Assembly (NCBI GenBank): GCA_030442035.1
Contig: JAUJEA010000013.1
Coordinates: forward strand, 1 to 64,000
DNA: 64,000 bases
Origin: Splendidivirga corallicola
GTDB lineage: Bacteria > Bacteroidota > Bacteroidia > Cytophagales > Cyclobacteriaceae
Reading direction: 5' to 3'
The position numbers and the translations under genes are program-made. Shown here one piece after another: positions 35,572 through 44,556 of this stretch; positions within the stretch are counted from its first letter, which is position 1, and every line of letters begins with the position of its first letter. Below the pieces are notes generated by a model. That model was given only the letters and a program-made list of their open reading frames with translations, did no database searches and was not told the DNA's origin.

Positions 35572-36477
35572 TTATTGAGAAGTAGTATGCGCATCTTGCT
35601 GAGATATATTTAGATGATTAGCTACGGCCTCTTTGATCTTTATGCTGTTATTCCAGGGAATAAAATGATTTTGATTTGGAATTCTCATTACTTTCAATGG
35701 CGCATTAATGAGCACTTTTTCAGCAAAATCGGCATTAGCAGCCGGAACCAGCTCATCTTCTTCACCCTGAATAACTGTTACGGGAATCTGTATGTCCTTC
35801 CATAAGGGCAGCATATCTTGTAATTCTTTTTTGAGAAAGAAAATCTCTTCATTTGTGACGTACAAAGAGGTTGGGACAAACCATGAAATCGGAGGAATTC
35901 TTCCAATGTAGCGATACCATTCCCTTTTTTCCAGATCAGGATCAATGGACGGTGCAACAAGGATGAGTCCACCTACCAGTTCAGGATAATCCATGGCCAT
36001 TCTTGCTACTATCGGTCCACCCAGCGAATGTCCCACCAAAATTGGTGGTTTGGAGGATTTGCTACTGAGCAAAATTGGTTTCAACAACATTGATTGCTCC
36101 TTAAGAGACACTTCTGGATCGCCGAAATCAGAAAAGCCATAGCCTGGACGGTCGACGGAAATAATTCGTGAATTGTTGAGTAGCTCCTGATCTTTCATAA
36201 AATGGATAAAAGCACTTAATGAACCTGGAGCGCCATGTACGAATACAACCATTTGGGCTGTATCAGCACCGATATCAACGTAGTTTATTTTTCTCTCATT
36301 AAGCAAATAGTGTTTCAATTCAGCCTTTTGTTCCTGGTCCTGAAAATAATCGTTGATCTCTTTATTTGTCATCCTAAATTGAAGACAACTTGTGGTCAGC
36401 TGGCTTAGTCCGAATAGAATAATGAAAGTAATAAGAAGCCTTATCAGCAGCTTTTTTCGGGAACGTGTTTGTCTCAT
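35572..36477 (-). CDS. Alpha/beta hydrolase
   Basis: 301 residues. An N-terminal signal-anchor (LLIRLLITFIILFGLSQLTTSCL, with a possible lipobox TTSC) precedes an alpha/beta-hydrolase fold. The oxyanion-hole segment is VFVHGAPGSLSAF, followed by VDRPGYGFSDFG and the nucleophile elbow VGHSLGGPIVA. The acid and His are in ...GEEDELVPAANADFAEKV and NQNHFIPWN. The substrate is unknown; an ester or lactone is plausible from the fold. It probably acts in the periplasm, attached to a membrane. Confidence 0.88.
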   Translation of the reverse strand: MRQTRSRKKLLIRLLITFIILFGLSQLTTSCLQFRMTNKEINDYFQDQEQKAELKHYLLNERKINYVDIGADTAQMVVFVHGAPGSLSAFIHFMKDQELLNNSRIISVDRPGYGFSDFGDPEVSLKEQSMLLKPILLSSKSSKPPILVGHSLGGPIVARMAMDYPELVGGLILVAPSIDPDLEKREWYRYIGRIPPISWFVPTSLYVTNEEIFFLKKELQDMLPLWKDIQIPVTVIQGEEDELVPAANADFAEKVLINAPLKVMRIPNQNHFIPWNNSIKIKEAVANHLNISQQDAHTTSQ

Positions 36478-36796
36478 GAAATTCCAAGAAGTAAAAATAT
36501 CAGCTACTAGAACGTGAGAATGTGTCTACTTGTTCAAATCTGTTATTAAATTACTGATTTTCCTATCTAAAACTTTAGACATAAACCAATATGTAAATCT
36601 GACTCAAACTTTAAGTACGTATTTAAATCTCATTCTTTATAACTTCAACACTTCAACACTTCAACACTTTAACACTTTAACACTTTAACACATTCATTCT
36701 ATTCGTTTACAGACCGACCCTCATAATTTTTTCTGTCGATTCATTAAACCTTTTATTTCTTCCTAAGTCAAAGACTCAAATAAATTTAGAAAAGAT
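36478..36796. other. Intergenic region with an 8-bp tandem repeat
   Basis: 318 bp between the hydrolase gene (minus) and the small lipoprotein gene (plus). It holds the TTYAACAC tandem array at 36644-36691 and presumably promoters on both sides. Nothing else recognised. Confidence 0.5.
36644..36691. repeat. Tandem repeat, six 8-bp units TTYAACAC
   Basis: Three copies of TTCAACAC followed by three of TTTAACAC in a row. It lies about 105 bp upstream of the small lipoprotein start. A four-unit degenerate array of the reverse complement lies at 49908-49939. Confidence 0.8.
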
Positions 36797-36967
36797 ATGA
36801 AAAGGCAATTATCAATATTATTACTTACAACCATTTTTGTAGCATCCATGGGTCTGACCAGTTGTGTGAGTAGAGCAACGGTTGTGGTGGGACCTAAACC
36901 AAAGAAGAAAAAAGTGGTGGTTGTGAAAAGACCCGCTCCCAGAAGAGTAGTCATTGTTAAAAATTAA
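36797..36967 (+). CDS. Small basic lipoprotein (56 residues)
   Basis: The frame reads a lipoprotein signal (MKRQLSILLLTTIFVASMGL then TSC) followed by VSRATVVVGPKPKKKK, VVVVKR and a tail ending VVIVKN. The lipobox-like LTSC at Cys21 is strong support for a real gene. The mature part is very basic with repeated Val-Val-Val/Lys stretches, like many tiny Bacteroidota lipoproteins of unknown role (some carry the doubtful name 'quinol oxidase subunit 4'). It precedes a bidirectional terminator shared with the convergent glutamine synthetase gene. Confidence 0.75.
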   Translation: MKRQLSILLLTTIFVASMGLTSCVSRATVVVGPKPKKKKVVVVKRPAPRRVVIVKN

Positions 36968-37010
36968 CAACTGAAAAGTCCTTATCTTTCCACTTTTTCA
37001 TTTTACAAAA

Positions 37011-37041
37011 AAAAAGCGATGGCACAGGCCATCGCTTTAAT
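37011..37041. terminator. Bidirectional terminator between the small lipoprotein and glutamine synthetase genes
   Basis: AAAGCGATGG, CACAGG loop, CCATCGCTTT: a 10-bp perfect stem. It is flanked by a run of A on the left and by TTTAATTTTT on the right, so it can serve both convergent genes. Confidence 0.85.
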
Positions 37042-37057
37042 TTTTAGACTAAACTGA

Positions 37058-39223
37058 TTATCTGAGGAAAAGTAATTCTCTGTATTTTACCAATGGCCAA
37101 TCCTCGTCATCTACGAACAACTCGAGTTTGTCCACGGAATATCTTATTTTCTCGAAATATTTCTCCTTAATATCATCACAATAAGCAATAGCTTTTTCTC
37201 GCGTGTTTTCGACTTTATTGATCCTTTTTCTTTCTTCAATCATAGCCAAAACACCCTCCCGTACGGCATCAATATGCTCTGATATTTTTTGAATGCTTTT
37301 AACAATTGATTTATTATCAATACCCAAACCTTTCAGTCCGTTGGCGTTGTGAATGAGTTTGTTTTGATAGGCAATAGCTGTTGGAATAATATGGTTCAAT
37401 GCAAGATCACCCATTACCCTCGATTCGATCTGGATCTTCATAATATAGTTTTCCAGCATAATTTCATGTCTGGCTTCCAGCTCCTTTTTCGAAAGAACAT
37501 TATATTTTAAGAAAGCTTCTTCTGACTTTTTAGTAAGGAAGGCATCCAAAGCACGAGGAGTGTTTTTAACATTTGATAAACCTCTTTTTTCAGCTTCTTT
37601 CACCCAATCCTCAGAATATCCATCTCCTTCGAATCTGATCTTCTTGGAATCTTTGATGTATTTTCTCAATACATTCACAATGGCCAATCTTTTCTCAGTT
37701 CCTTTCTCGATCAATTTATCAACTTCTTTGGCAAAAGCATTTAATTGATCAGCAACAATCACATTCAATGCAGTCATTGGGTTAGCTACGTTGGCATCGC
37801 TACCAACAGCTCTGAATTCGAACTTATTACCCGTGAATGCAAATGGAGAGGTCCTGTTTCTATCCGTATTGTCAAGTATGATCTCAGGAATTTTATCAAT
37901 TCCTAACTTCATATACATATTATCACCTTTCTCAACTTTTACATTACCATTTTTCTCCAGCTCATCCAATACCGCTGATAATTGAGAACCGATAAAAACG
38001 GAAACAATTGCTGGTGGTGCTTCATTAGCACCTAAACGGTGGTCGTTGCCTGCAGAAGCGATACTGGCTCTCAATAGATCTGCGTGATCATAAACTGCCT
38101 TAATGGTATTTACAAAGAATGTGAGGAACTGCAGATTATCTCTGGCACTGCTGCTTGGTGCAAATAAGTTGACACCGGTATTAGTGATAAGCGACCAGTT
38201 ATTGTGCTTTCCGTTTCCATTTAAACCAGCAAATGGTTTTTCATGAAATAATACTTTTAGTTCATGTTTTTCAGCAACACGGTTCATGATATCCATAAGC
38301 AATTGATTATGATCAGTTGCTTTGTTGAGATCTTCAAATAAAGGAGCTACCTCAAATTGACTTGGTGCTACTTCATTGTGTCTTGTACTAACGGGAATAC
38401 CCAGTTTAAGAGCCTCTACCTCAAAATCTTTCATGAAAGTGTAGATACGAGGAGGGATAGAACCAAAATAATGATCATCTAACTGCTGACCTCTTGCTGG
38501 GTTATGACCAAAAACGGTTCTTCCACCCATTACCAAATCAGGTCTGGCCGCATACAATGCTTTATCAACCACAAAATACTCCTGCTCACAACCCAAAGAA
38601 GCATTGACTTTAGAGACATTCCTGTCAAAATATTTACAAACGTAGGTCGCAGCTCGATCAACAGCCTCAATGGCTTTTAAAAGTGGTGCTTTGTAGTCAA
38701 GTGCTTCACCGGTATAACTTACAAAAATGGTAGGTATACATAATGTATCTTCCAGTATAAAGATAGGAGAACTTGGATCCCAGGCTGTGTAGCCCCTTGC
38801 CTCAAAAGTACTTCTTATACCACCGTGAGGGAAAGAAGAGGCATCAGGTTCTTGTTGCACAAGTGCACTTCCTTTGAATTTTTCAATTCCGGATAGTCCA
38901 TCGAAAAAAGTATCGTGTTTTTCAGCTGTGGCTCCGGTCAATGGTTGGAACCAGTGAGTGTAGTGTGTGATCCCTTTTGGAAGTGCCCAGTTTTTGACTG
39001 CAGCAGCTACAGCATCCGCGGTTTCCACATCGACTTTCTTACCATGCTCAATGGCATAGGTTACCTTTTTGAAAACATCCGGGGATAAAGTTGACTTCAT
39101 TTGGTCGATTCCAAACGAGTTGCATCCAAAGTAATCTGAAATTTTTTCAGAGGGTGCTTTTACAGCTACACCGTTGCTCCTTCCCTGTAACTGCTCAAGT
39201 GCATTTAACCTTAAGTTTGCCAT
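37058..39223 (-). CDS. glnN: Glutamine synthetase type III
   Basis: 721 residues, the normal length of the GSIII family (types I and II are much shorter). ATP-dependent ligation of ammonia to glutamate in the cytoplasm. Recognisable GSIII segments are NSFGIDQMK-like at the N-terminus, FEARGYTAWDPSSPIFI, LGCEQEYFVVD (metal-binding Glu), RHNEVAPSQFEVAPLFE, HEKPFAGLNGNGKHNNWS and GNDHRLGANEAPPAIVSVFIG. The C-terminal helical extension to the stop is complete. It is monocistronic and ends at the bidirectional terminator. The -n symbol follows usage for type III enzymes. Confidence 0.95.
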   Translation of the reverse strand: MANLRLNALEQLQGRSNGVAVKAPSEKISDYFGCNSFGIDQMKSTLSPDVFKKVTYAIEHGKKVDVETADAVAAAVKNWALPKGITHYTHWFQPLTGATAEKHDTFFDGLSGIEKFKGSALVQQEPDASSFPHGGIRSTFEARGYTAWDPSSPIFILEDTLCIPTIFVSYTGEALDYKAPLLKAIEAVDRAATYVCKYFDRNVSKVNASLGCEQEYFVVDKALYAARPDLVMGGRTVFGHNPARGQQLDDHYFGSIPPRIYTFMKDFEVEALKLGIPVSTRHNEVAPSQFEVAPLFEDLNKATDHNQLLMDIMNRVAEKHELKVLFHEKPFAGLNGNGKHNNWSLITNTGVNLFAPSSSARDNLQFLTFFVNTIKAVYDHADLLRASIASAGNDHRLGANEAPPAIVSVFIGSQLSAVLDELEKNGNVKVEKGDNMYMKLGIDKIPEIILDNTDRNRTSPFAFTGNKFEFRAVGSDANVANPMTALNVIVADQLNAFAKEVDKLIEKGTEKRLAIVNVLRKYIKDSKKIRFEGDGYSEDWVKEAEKRGLSNVKNTPRALDAFLTKKSEEAFLKYNVLSKKELEARHEIMLENYIMKIQIESRVMGDLALNHIIPTAIAYQNKLIHNANGLKGLGIDNKSIVKSIQKISEHIDAVREGVLAMIEERKRINKVENTREKAIAYCDDIKEKYFEKIRYSVDKLELFVDDEDWPLVKYRELLFLR

Positions 39224-39404
39224 TTGTTCTTATTTTTAACTGAATATTGTAATTTTTGTGAGTATATGCATGTAAATACATCACAAAACTAGAAATTTTT
39301 CGTAAAAAAATTGAATTAAGGGTTAAAAAATAGCTAATCGGAAGAAATTTTCGTAAAAAGCTAATTTTAAGGGCTAAAAATAAGAGAAATTGAAAATTTT
39401 GGCG

Positions 39405-40523
39405 CTAATCCGGCTGTTCAATTATAATTTTCGCAGTATTTAAGTAGTTTTTTAACTCATTTAAAAAATTTTCCACATCTTTTTTATGAAGATCACCTAA
39501 AACAGAGAGTCGGAATGTACTTTCTTTTGCCCCCTTGCCAGGATATATGGTGTAACCACGTTCATACAGAAAGTCATGCATTTGATTGAAATCATAATTC
39601 GCATGATCCGGTTCAATAATAGCCAATAGTATCTTTGATTGTTGCTCATACGGTAATAAAAACCTGAAGCCCAATGATTGCAAACCGGAATAGAGCATGC
39701 TCCAGTTTTCAGAGTAGCGTTCCCACCTTCCTTTTTCTCCTTCGTTGAAGTACTCTTTAATTGCCTGTTTCAGCGCATAGACCACCTGAACAGGCGGTGT
39801 GAATTGCATTTGGCCAGTATTTTCGAAACCTGTGTACTGAGAATAGATATCGAAATAATAAGATCTTCTGTTATCCTTTATTTTTTCTAAAAGCGCTTTC
39901 TTAAAAACAACAAAGGACAGGCCTGCCATACCTTGTATGCATTTATTAGAGGATGAAAGCAAATATTCGGCATCGAGTTCTTTCATATTAATAGGAATCC
40001 CTGCATAAGAACTCATTGCATCAATAATGACCTCAACATCATAAGCATGTGCTAACCCGGTGATTTCTTTGATTGGGTTAAGTATGCCAGTGGTAGTTTC
40101 GTGGTGCACGACTGCCAAATGGCTAATGGCTTTTTCAGTTTCCAGAATTTTCCTGATATCTTCAAGGTCCGGATAATCTCCATAAGGTATTTGATAGGCA
40201 ATAACCTCAATGCTATAAGTATTGGCTATCTGAATCATTCTTTTACCATAAGCACCATTTTCAATGACCAAAAGCTTTTTATCCTTGGGAACGGCTGAGG
40301 TAATTGCAGCTTCCATGGCACCAGTGCCACTGGCCGCAAAAATTGCAGATGTATAATGCTCTTCACCATGCACCACCTTAACAAGATCATGTTTTATGTC
40401 TTCCAATACAGCTCCAAATTCTTGTTCACGTGGACAAATGTCTTCTACAACCAACGCACCTTTTACAGAATCTGTGGTCGTTGCAGGACCGGGATTCAAT
40501 AATATTTTTCTTTCTACTTGCAT
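39405..40523 (-). CDS. phnW: 2-aminoethylphosphonate:pyruvate-type aminotransferase
   Basis: 372 residues, fold type I PLP enzyme of the AEP transaminase/alanine-glyoxylate group. ILLNPGPATTTDSVK at the N-terminus, GTGAMEAAI, Asp168 (VIIDAMSSYAGIP) and the PLP lysine Lys194 in SSSNKCIQG. PhnW normally interconverts 2-aminoethylphosphonate plus pyruvate with phosphonoacetaldehyde plus alanine. In a cluster with PEP mutase and phosphonopyruvate decarboxylase it would run in the biosynthetic direction. It lies 4 bp after the CDP-alcohol phosphotransferase gene and is co-transcribed with it, divergent from pepM. Confidence 0.88.
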   Translation of the reverse strand: MQVERKILLNPGPATTTDSVKGALVVEDICPREQEFGAVLEDIKHDLVKVVHGEEHYTSAIFAASGTGAMEAAITSAVPKDKKLLVIENGAYGKRMIQIANTYSIEVIAYQIPYGDYPDLEDIRKILETEKAISHLAVVHHETTTGILNPIKEITGLAHAYDVEVIIDAMSSYAGIPINMKELDAEYLLSSSNKCIQGMAGLSFVVFKKALLEKIKDNRRSYYFDIYSQYTGFENTGQMQFTPPVQVVYALKQAIKEYFNEGEKGRWERYSENWSMLYSGLQSLGFRFLLPYEQQSKILLAIIEPDHANYDFNQMHDFLYERGYTIYPGKGAKESTFRLSVLGDLHKKDVENFLNELKNYLNTAKIIIEQPD

Positions 40524-40527
40524 TAAA

Positions 40528-41529
40528 TTAATCTTTTGTAACCAAAGATGGATTTTTCCAAACCCAGTATTTTTTCAGGGGTTTGAAGGTTTTATAAACA
40601 ATTAAAATGATTTTGATAGATAGGTATAACACAATAATATATTGGGTTATACTCTGATTGAATTTGTCAATGAAAAAATAAACCGACAGGATCATGGGTG
40701 TAAATAGATCCGGACTTCTTTCTATGCCATCTGCCAGATGCCCTCTCATCAAGTTGCCAATGTATACACCACTATATAAAGTAAGAATGATGAAAATAAA
40801 ATCTGTATCCAATAGCCTTGAACCATAAAAGGTAATGGCTACAATGAGCAGACAGAATAACCAAAAAGCATACGTTATGCGTTTCACCCTGCCCAGCGTT
40901 TTTATATAAGTAGATATAGCCCCTACCGCGGAAATGAGCATAAAAACTTCCATAAATGAAAAACCTGAGAGTGCTTCGGATACATAGAAATTGTAGAGGG
41001 GAGAAAAATACCCTGACAATATCAAAATCAATGAAACGAAAACAGCTTCCAATGATCCAAACCTTTCAAAAATGAGCCAACCCGACTTATATTGCTCATA
41101 GAAGATCGAGGCATGTGCCAGATAAGAAATAGTGATGAGCAATGCGATCAATGTTGGTTCTGTTATTCCAAACAATAGGAAAATGATCATCAGCAAAATC
41201 CCGTTGTTAAAAGTATCCAGAAAATGATCACAAAATTCTCCCAGGGCTGAACCGGTTTGCGTTCTTTTGGCTTGCATACCGTCCAGATGATCCCCTATTA
41301 AATATAATAAAATCAGTATTGGTATAATGACAAAGTTCCATTTGAAAGATGGTCCATAGAGATAAGCCAGTGCCAATGCCAGGTACATAAAGGAATTTGA
41401 AATGATAGTAATGATATTCGCTGGTATTCCCAATGGCACTAATTTGATCATTGGAGTAACAATCCATTTTTTGAATACTGGTGTTAAAAGAGAATAATCT
41501 TTACATCTATACTGATACTCCGGAACCAT
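40528..41529 (-). CDS. CDP-alcohol phosphatidyltransferase family, ethanolamine-phosphotransferase-like
   Basis: 333 residues, about eight to ten membrane helices. The family motif D-G-x2-A-[RK]-x8-G-x3-D-x3-D is at residues 83-105 (DGMQAKRTQTGSALGEFCDHFLD), with exact spacing and all Asp residues intact. Lys88 replaces the usual Arg. The local sequence (DGxQAxRTxxGSxLGExxDHxxD) is close to eukaryotic choline/ethanolamine phosphotransferases rather than to bacterial PgsA/PssA. With the AEP genes around it, the donor is inferred to be CMP-AEP and the acceptor a diacylglycerol or ceramide. Inner membrane. Confidence 0.85.
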   Translation of the reverse strand: MVPEYQYRCKDYSLLTPVFKKWIVTPMIKLVPLGIPANIITIISNSFMYLALALAYLYGPSFKWNFVIIPILILLYLIGDHLDGMQAKRTQTGSALGEFCDHFLDTFNNGILLMIIFLLFGITEPTLIALLITISYLAHASIFYEQYKSGWLIFERFGSLEAVFVSLILILSGYFSPLYNFYVSEALSGFSFMEVFMLISAVGAISTYIKTLGRVKRITYAFWLFCLLIVAITFYGSRLLDTDFIFIILTLYSGVYIGNLMRGHLADGIERSPDLFTPMILSVYFFIDKFNQSITQYIIVLYLSIKIILIVYKTFKPLKKYWVWKNPSLVTKD

Positions 41530-41766
41530 TCCTTGATCGATTTTGCAAATTGTACTGGCAAATTTGAGTCCGTGAAAGTACTAAAAATAAGTTATTCAAA
41601 AATGCATTTTATGAAATTGTTAACTTTTTACAAAGTGGTTTGAATTTTTGGTTTACCTTTACCGATTGTTTGGGCCATATAGGGTAAAACCTGGTAAATC
41701 GGTCTAGAAGTATGACCAAAATATTAGATAATTATTAACTAACCTCTTAAAGTTTTTCACAGGTAA
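41530..41766. promoter_or_regulatory. Divergent control region of the phosphonate cluster
   Basis: 237 bp between the divergently read phosphotransferase/phnW pair and the pepM operon. It must hold both promoters. AT-rich; no clear operator repeat or strong Bacteroidota promoter pair (TTTG and TAnnTTTG) could be fixed by eye. Confidence 0.5.
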
Positions 41767-43377
41767 ATGAGTAGTAGTAAAGCAGCGCAATTCAGATCAT
41801 TGATCAATAGCAATAAATTAGAATTTATCATGGAGGCCCACAACGGGCTTTCTGCAAAAATAGTTGAAGAAGCCGGATTCAAAGGAATATGGGGCAGCGG
41901 TCTTTCTATATCCGCTGCCATGGGTGTAAGAGATAATAATGAAGCTTCATGGACTCAGGTTTTGGATGTACTTGAGTTTATGAGTGATGCTACTTCTGTA
42001 CCAATTTTACTGGATGGAGACACCGGGTATGGTAACTTTAATAACATGAGAAGGCTTATCATGAAGCTTGAGCAAAGGGAAATTGGAGGTGTTTGTATTG
42101 AAGATAAATTATTTCCTAAAACCAATTCCTTTATAGGAGGTGAAAATCAACCACTGGCTGACATTGATGAGTTCTGTGGTAAAATAAAAGCAGCGAAAGA
42201 TACTCAGAGAGACGATGATTTTGTAGTGGTGGCGCGCCTGGAAGCTTTCATTGCCGGATGGGGATTGAATGAAGCGCTTAAAAGAGCCGAAGCTTATAGG
42301 CAAGCCGGGGCAGATGCCATTCTGTGTCATAGCAAAAAAAGTAATTCTTCCGATGTCGAGGCCTTTATGAAAGAGTGGGGTGATCGGCATCCGGTTATTA
42401 TTGTGCCAACTAAATATTATTCAACACCTACAAATAAGTTTAGGGATCTGGGAATTAGCATGGCGATCTGGGCAAACCACAACATTAGATCATCAGTGAA
42501 GGTTATGCAAGAGACTTCAAAGAGGATCTTCGAAGATGAGTCTTTGATCAATGTGGAAAGCAAAATTGTTGGGGTAAGCGAGATTTTCAGGTTACAGGGT
42601 GCGGAAGAGTTGCAGCAGGCTGAAAAGAGATATTTACCCACAGCTGGAAAAAAAGTTAACAACATCATATTAGCAGCGAGTCAGGGTACATTGGGAGAAT
42701 TGACAAAAGAGATACCCAAAACATTGTTAAAAGTAAATGGTAAAACAATCCTTGGAACCCAAATTGATGAATTCAATAAAGTGGGGATTAAGGATATTAG
42801 TGTGGTGAGAGGGTTTGAAAAGGAGAAGATCAGTTTCAATAATATCAATACTATTGACAATGATAATTACAAAGCTACCAAAGAACTTGCCTCTCTATAT
42901 TTAGCTAAAGACCAATTAAAGGAAAATACCATTGTAAGTTATGGTGACATCATTTTCAAAAGTTACGTACTGGTAGAGTTATTAAATGATGAAAATGACA
43001 TTACCATTGTTGTCGATGCCGACGCTCAAAAGGAGGGATCACACCAGGATTTTGTTAAAAGTAGTGAACCCTACTCAAAAGGAACTTATTCAAAGACAGT
43101 GGATTTCGAACAGATGTCCTATGAAATGGAAGATGGCGAGATAGATGGAGAGTTCATCGGTCTGTGGAAGGTTTCGGAAAAGGGAGCTGCCATTGTAAGA
43201 GAAGCGCTTGAAACACTCGCACCAAAGGAGGGTTTTGATCAAATGACCTGTACCGATCTGTTCAATGAAATTGCTAAATCACATACGATCAAGGTACAAT
43301 ATATCAAAGGTTCGTGGCTTGATATTGACAGCATTGTTGATCTGCAAAAGGCAGGGGCGATGTATGTTTCATCTTAG
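41767..43377 (+). CDS. pepM: Phosphoenolpyruvate mutase fused to a nucleotidyltransferase-like domain
   Basis: 536 residues. Residues ~1-290 are a PEP mutase/isocitrate-lyase fold with the diagnostic motif EDKxxxxxNS (E112-D113-K114...N120-S121), [11 protein letters not shown] for metal binding, and [11 protein letters not shown]. It converts PEP to phosphonopyruvate, the committed step of C-P bond formation. Residues ~298-536 form a nucleotidyltransferase-like domain ([27 protein letters not shown]). Its nucleotide loop differs from the usual AAGxGxRL: Ser replaces the first Gly and no Arg is present, so catalysis by this half is doubtful. First gene of a plus-strand operon with the decarboxylase 45 bp downstream. 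Confidence 0.92.
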   Translation: MSSSKAAQFRSLINSNKLEFIMEAHNGLSAKIVEEAGFKGIWGSGLSISAAMGVRDNNEASWTQVLDVLEFMSDATSVPILLDGDTGYGNFNNMRRLIMKLEQREIGGVCIEDKLFPKTNSFIGGENQPLADIDEFCGKIKAAKDTQRDDDFVVVARLEAFIAGWGLNEALKRAEAYRQAGADAILCHSKKSNSSDVEAFMKEWGDRHPVIIVPTKYYSTPTNKFRDLGISMAIWANHNIRSSVKVMQETSKRIFEDESLINVESKIVGVSEIFRLQGAEELQQAEKRYLPTAGKKVNNIILAASQGTLGELTKEIPKTLLKVNGKTILGTQIDEFNKVGIKDISVVRGFEKEKISFNNINTIDNDNYKATKELASLYLAKDQLKENTIVSYGDIIFKSYVLVELLNDENDITIVVDADAQKEGSHQDFVKSSEPYSKGTYSKTVDFEQMSYEMEDGEIDGEFIGLWKVSEKGAAIVREALETLAPKEGFDQMTCTDLFNEIAKSHTIKVQYIKGSWLDIDSIVDLQKAGAMYVSS

Positions 43378-43422
43378 TCAATCAATTTAACCAATATTAA
43401 AATTCAGAAGCATAAGGAAGGT

Positions 43423-44556
43423 ATGTTAAATACACAGCAATTTGGTGATGAGCTTAAAAAACTGGGCTTCGATTTTTACAGTGGCGTGCCCTGTTCTTTT
43501 TTAAAGTACTTGATCAACTATGCCATCAATGAATGCGATTATATCATGGCTACAAACGAGGGTGATGCGGTAGCCATAGCTGCGGGAGCCTGTCTGGGCG
43601 GTAAAAAACCTGTAGTGTTAATGCAGAATTCGGGACTGACCAATGCCACTTCTCCATTAACTTCTTTAAACTATTCTTTCAAGCTACCGGTATTGGGTTT
43701 TGTAAGCCTTAGAGGTGAGGAAGGACTTAATGATGAACCGCAACATGAATTAATGGGACAAATCACGACCGAAATGCTTTCCATCATGGAAGTGGAGTGG
43801 GAATATCTTTCTCCTGATATGGAGGAGGCCAAAAAGCAATTGGAAAGGGCTAATCAATACTTTGAACAAAATAGATCTTTCTTCTTTGTAGTCAAAAAGG
43901 GCACATTTAAAGCTGTGGTTTTGAACGATCAAAGCCTTTCGGAATATTCGAACCGAAAAAAAATATTGAAAAGTAAGAAAGATACATTGCCCTCCAGAAC
44001 AAAAGCGCTGGAGACCATTATAGATCAGAAAGATGACCATTCGGTTTTTTTAGCAACAACAGGTAAAACAGGTAGAGAGTTATTCGAGATCAATGATTTC
44101 GAAGGAAACCTTTACATGGTGGGTTCCATGGGATGTGCTAGTTCTATGGGACTGGGATTAGCCATGGCCAGGCCAGAGAAGAAAGTGATTGTTATCGATG
44201 GTGATGGTGCTTTATTGATGCGTATGGGAGCGTTGCCGACAAATGCCTATTATCGACCCGATAATCTGTTGCATATTCTGTTAGATAATAACACACATGA
44301 TTCGACCGGAGGCCAGGCAACGATTTCTCATAACATTGATTTTGTGGAGAATGCAGCTTCGGTTGGATACCCAGAAGCCATATATGCCCATAGTGCGGAG
44401 GAATTGGATGAGTTGACCAAAGGATGGAGGGAGTCAGGAGGATTGACCTTTATTCATTTGAGAATTGACAAAGGATCACCTGAAAAATTGGGAAGGCCAA
44501 CCATCAAACCGCATCAGGTCAAGGAAAGGCTCATGACATTTATAAATAATCATTAA
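43423..44556 (+). CDS. Phosphonopyruvate decarboxylase
   Basis: 377 residues, ThDP enzyme. N-terminal domain with the catalytic Glu46 in TNEGDAVAIAAG and GVPCSFLKYLINYA. C-terminal ThDP-binding domain with GDG at 260-262 and the distal Asn-Asn at 289-290 (GDGALLMRMGALPTN... LLDNNTHDSTGG). It drives the unfavourable mutase reaction forward by decarboxylating phosphonopyruvate to phosphonoacetaldehyde. Close in sequence pattern to sulfopyruvate decarboxylases, but the pepM neighbour decides the substrate. Its stop overlaps the next start by 1 bp (TAATG junction), so translation is coupled. Confidence 0.92.
   Translation: MLNTQQFGDELKKLGFDFYSGVPCSFLKYLINYAINECDYIMATNEGDAVAIAAGACLGGKKPVVLMQNSGLTNATSPLTSLNYSFKLPVLGFVSLRGEEGLNDEPQHELMGQITTEMLSIMEVEWEYLSPDMEEAKKQLERANQYFEQNRSFFFVVKKGTFKAVVLNDQSLSEYSNRKKILKSKKDTLPSRTKALETIIDQKDDHSVFLATTGKTGRELFEINDFEGNLYMVGSMGCASSMGLGLAMARPEKKVIVIDGDGALLMRMGALPTNAYYRPDNLLHILLDNNTHDSTGGQATISHNIDFVENAASVGYPEAIYAHSAEELDELTKGWRESGGLTFIHLRIDKGSPEKLGRPTIKPHQVKERLMTFINNH

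Noticed and set aside
36644-36691. Possible CRISPR array
   Set aside because: The 8-bp units are contiguous with no spacers and no cas genes are in the window.
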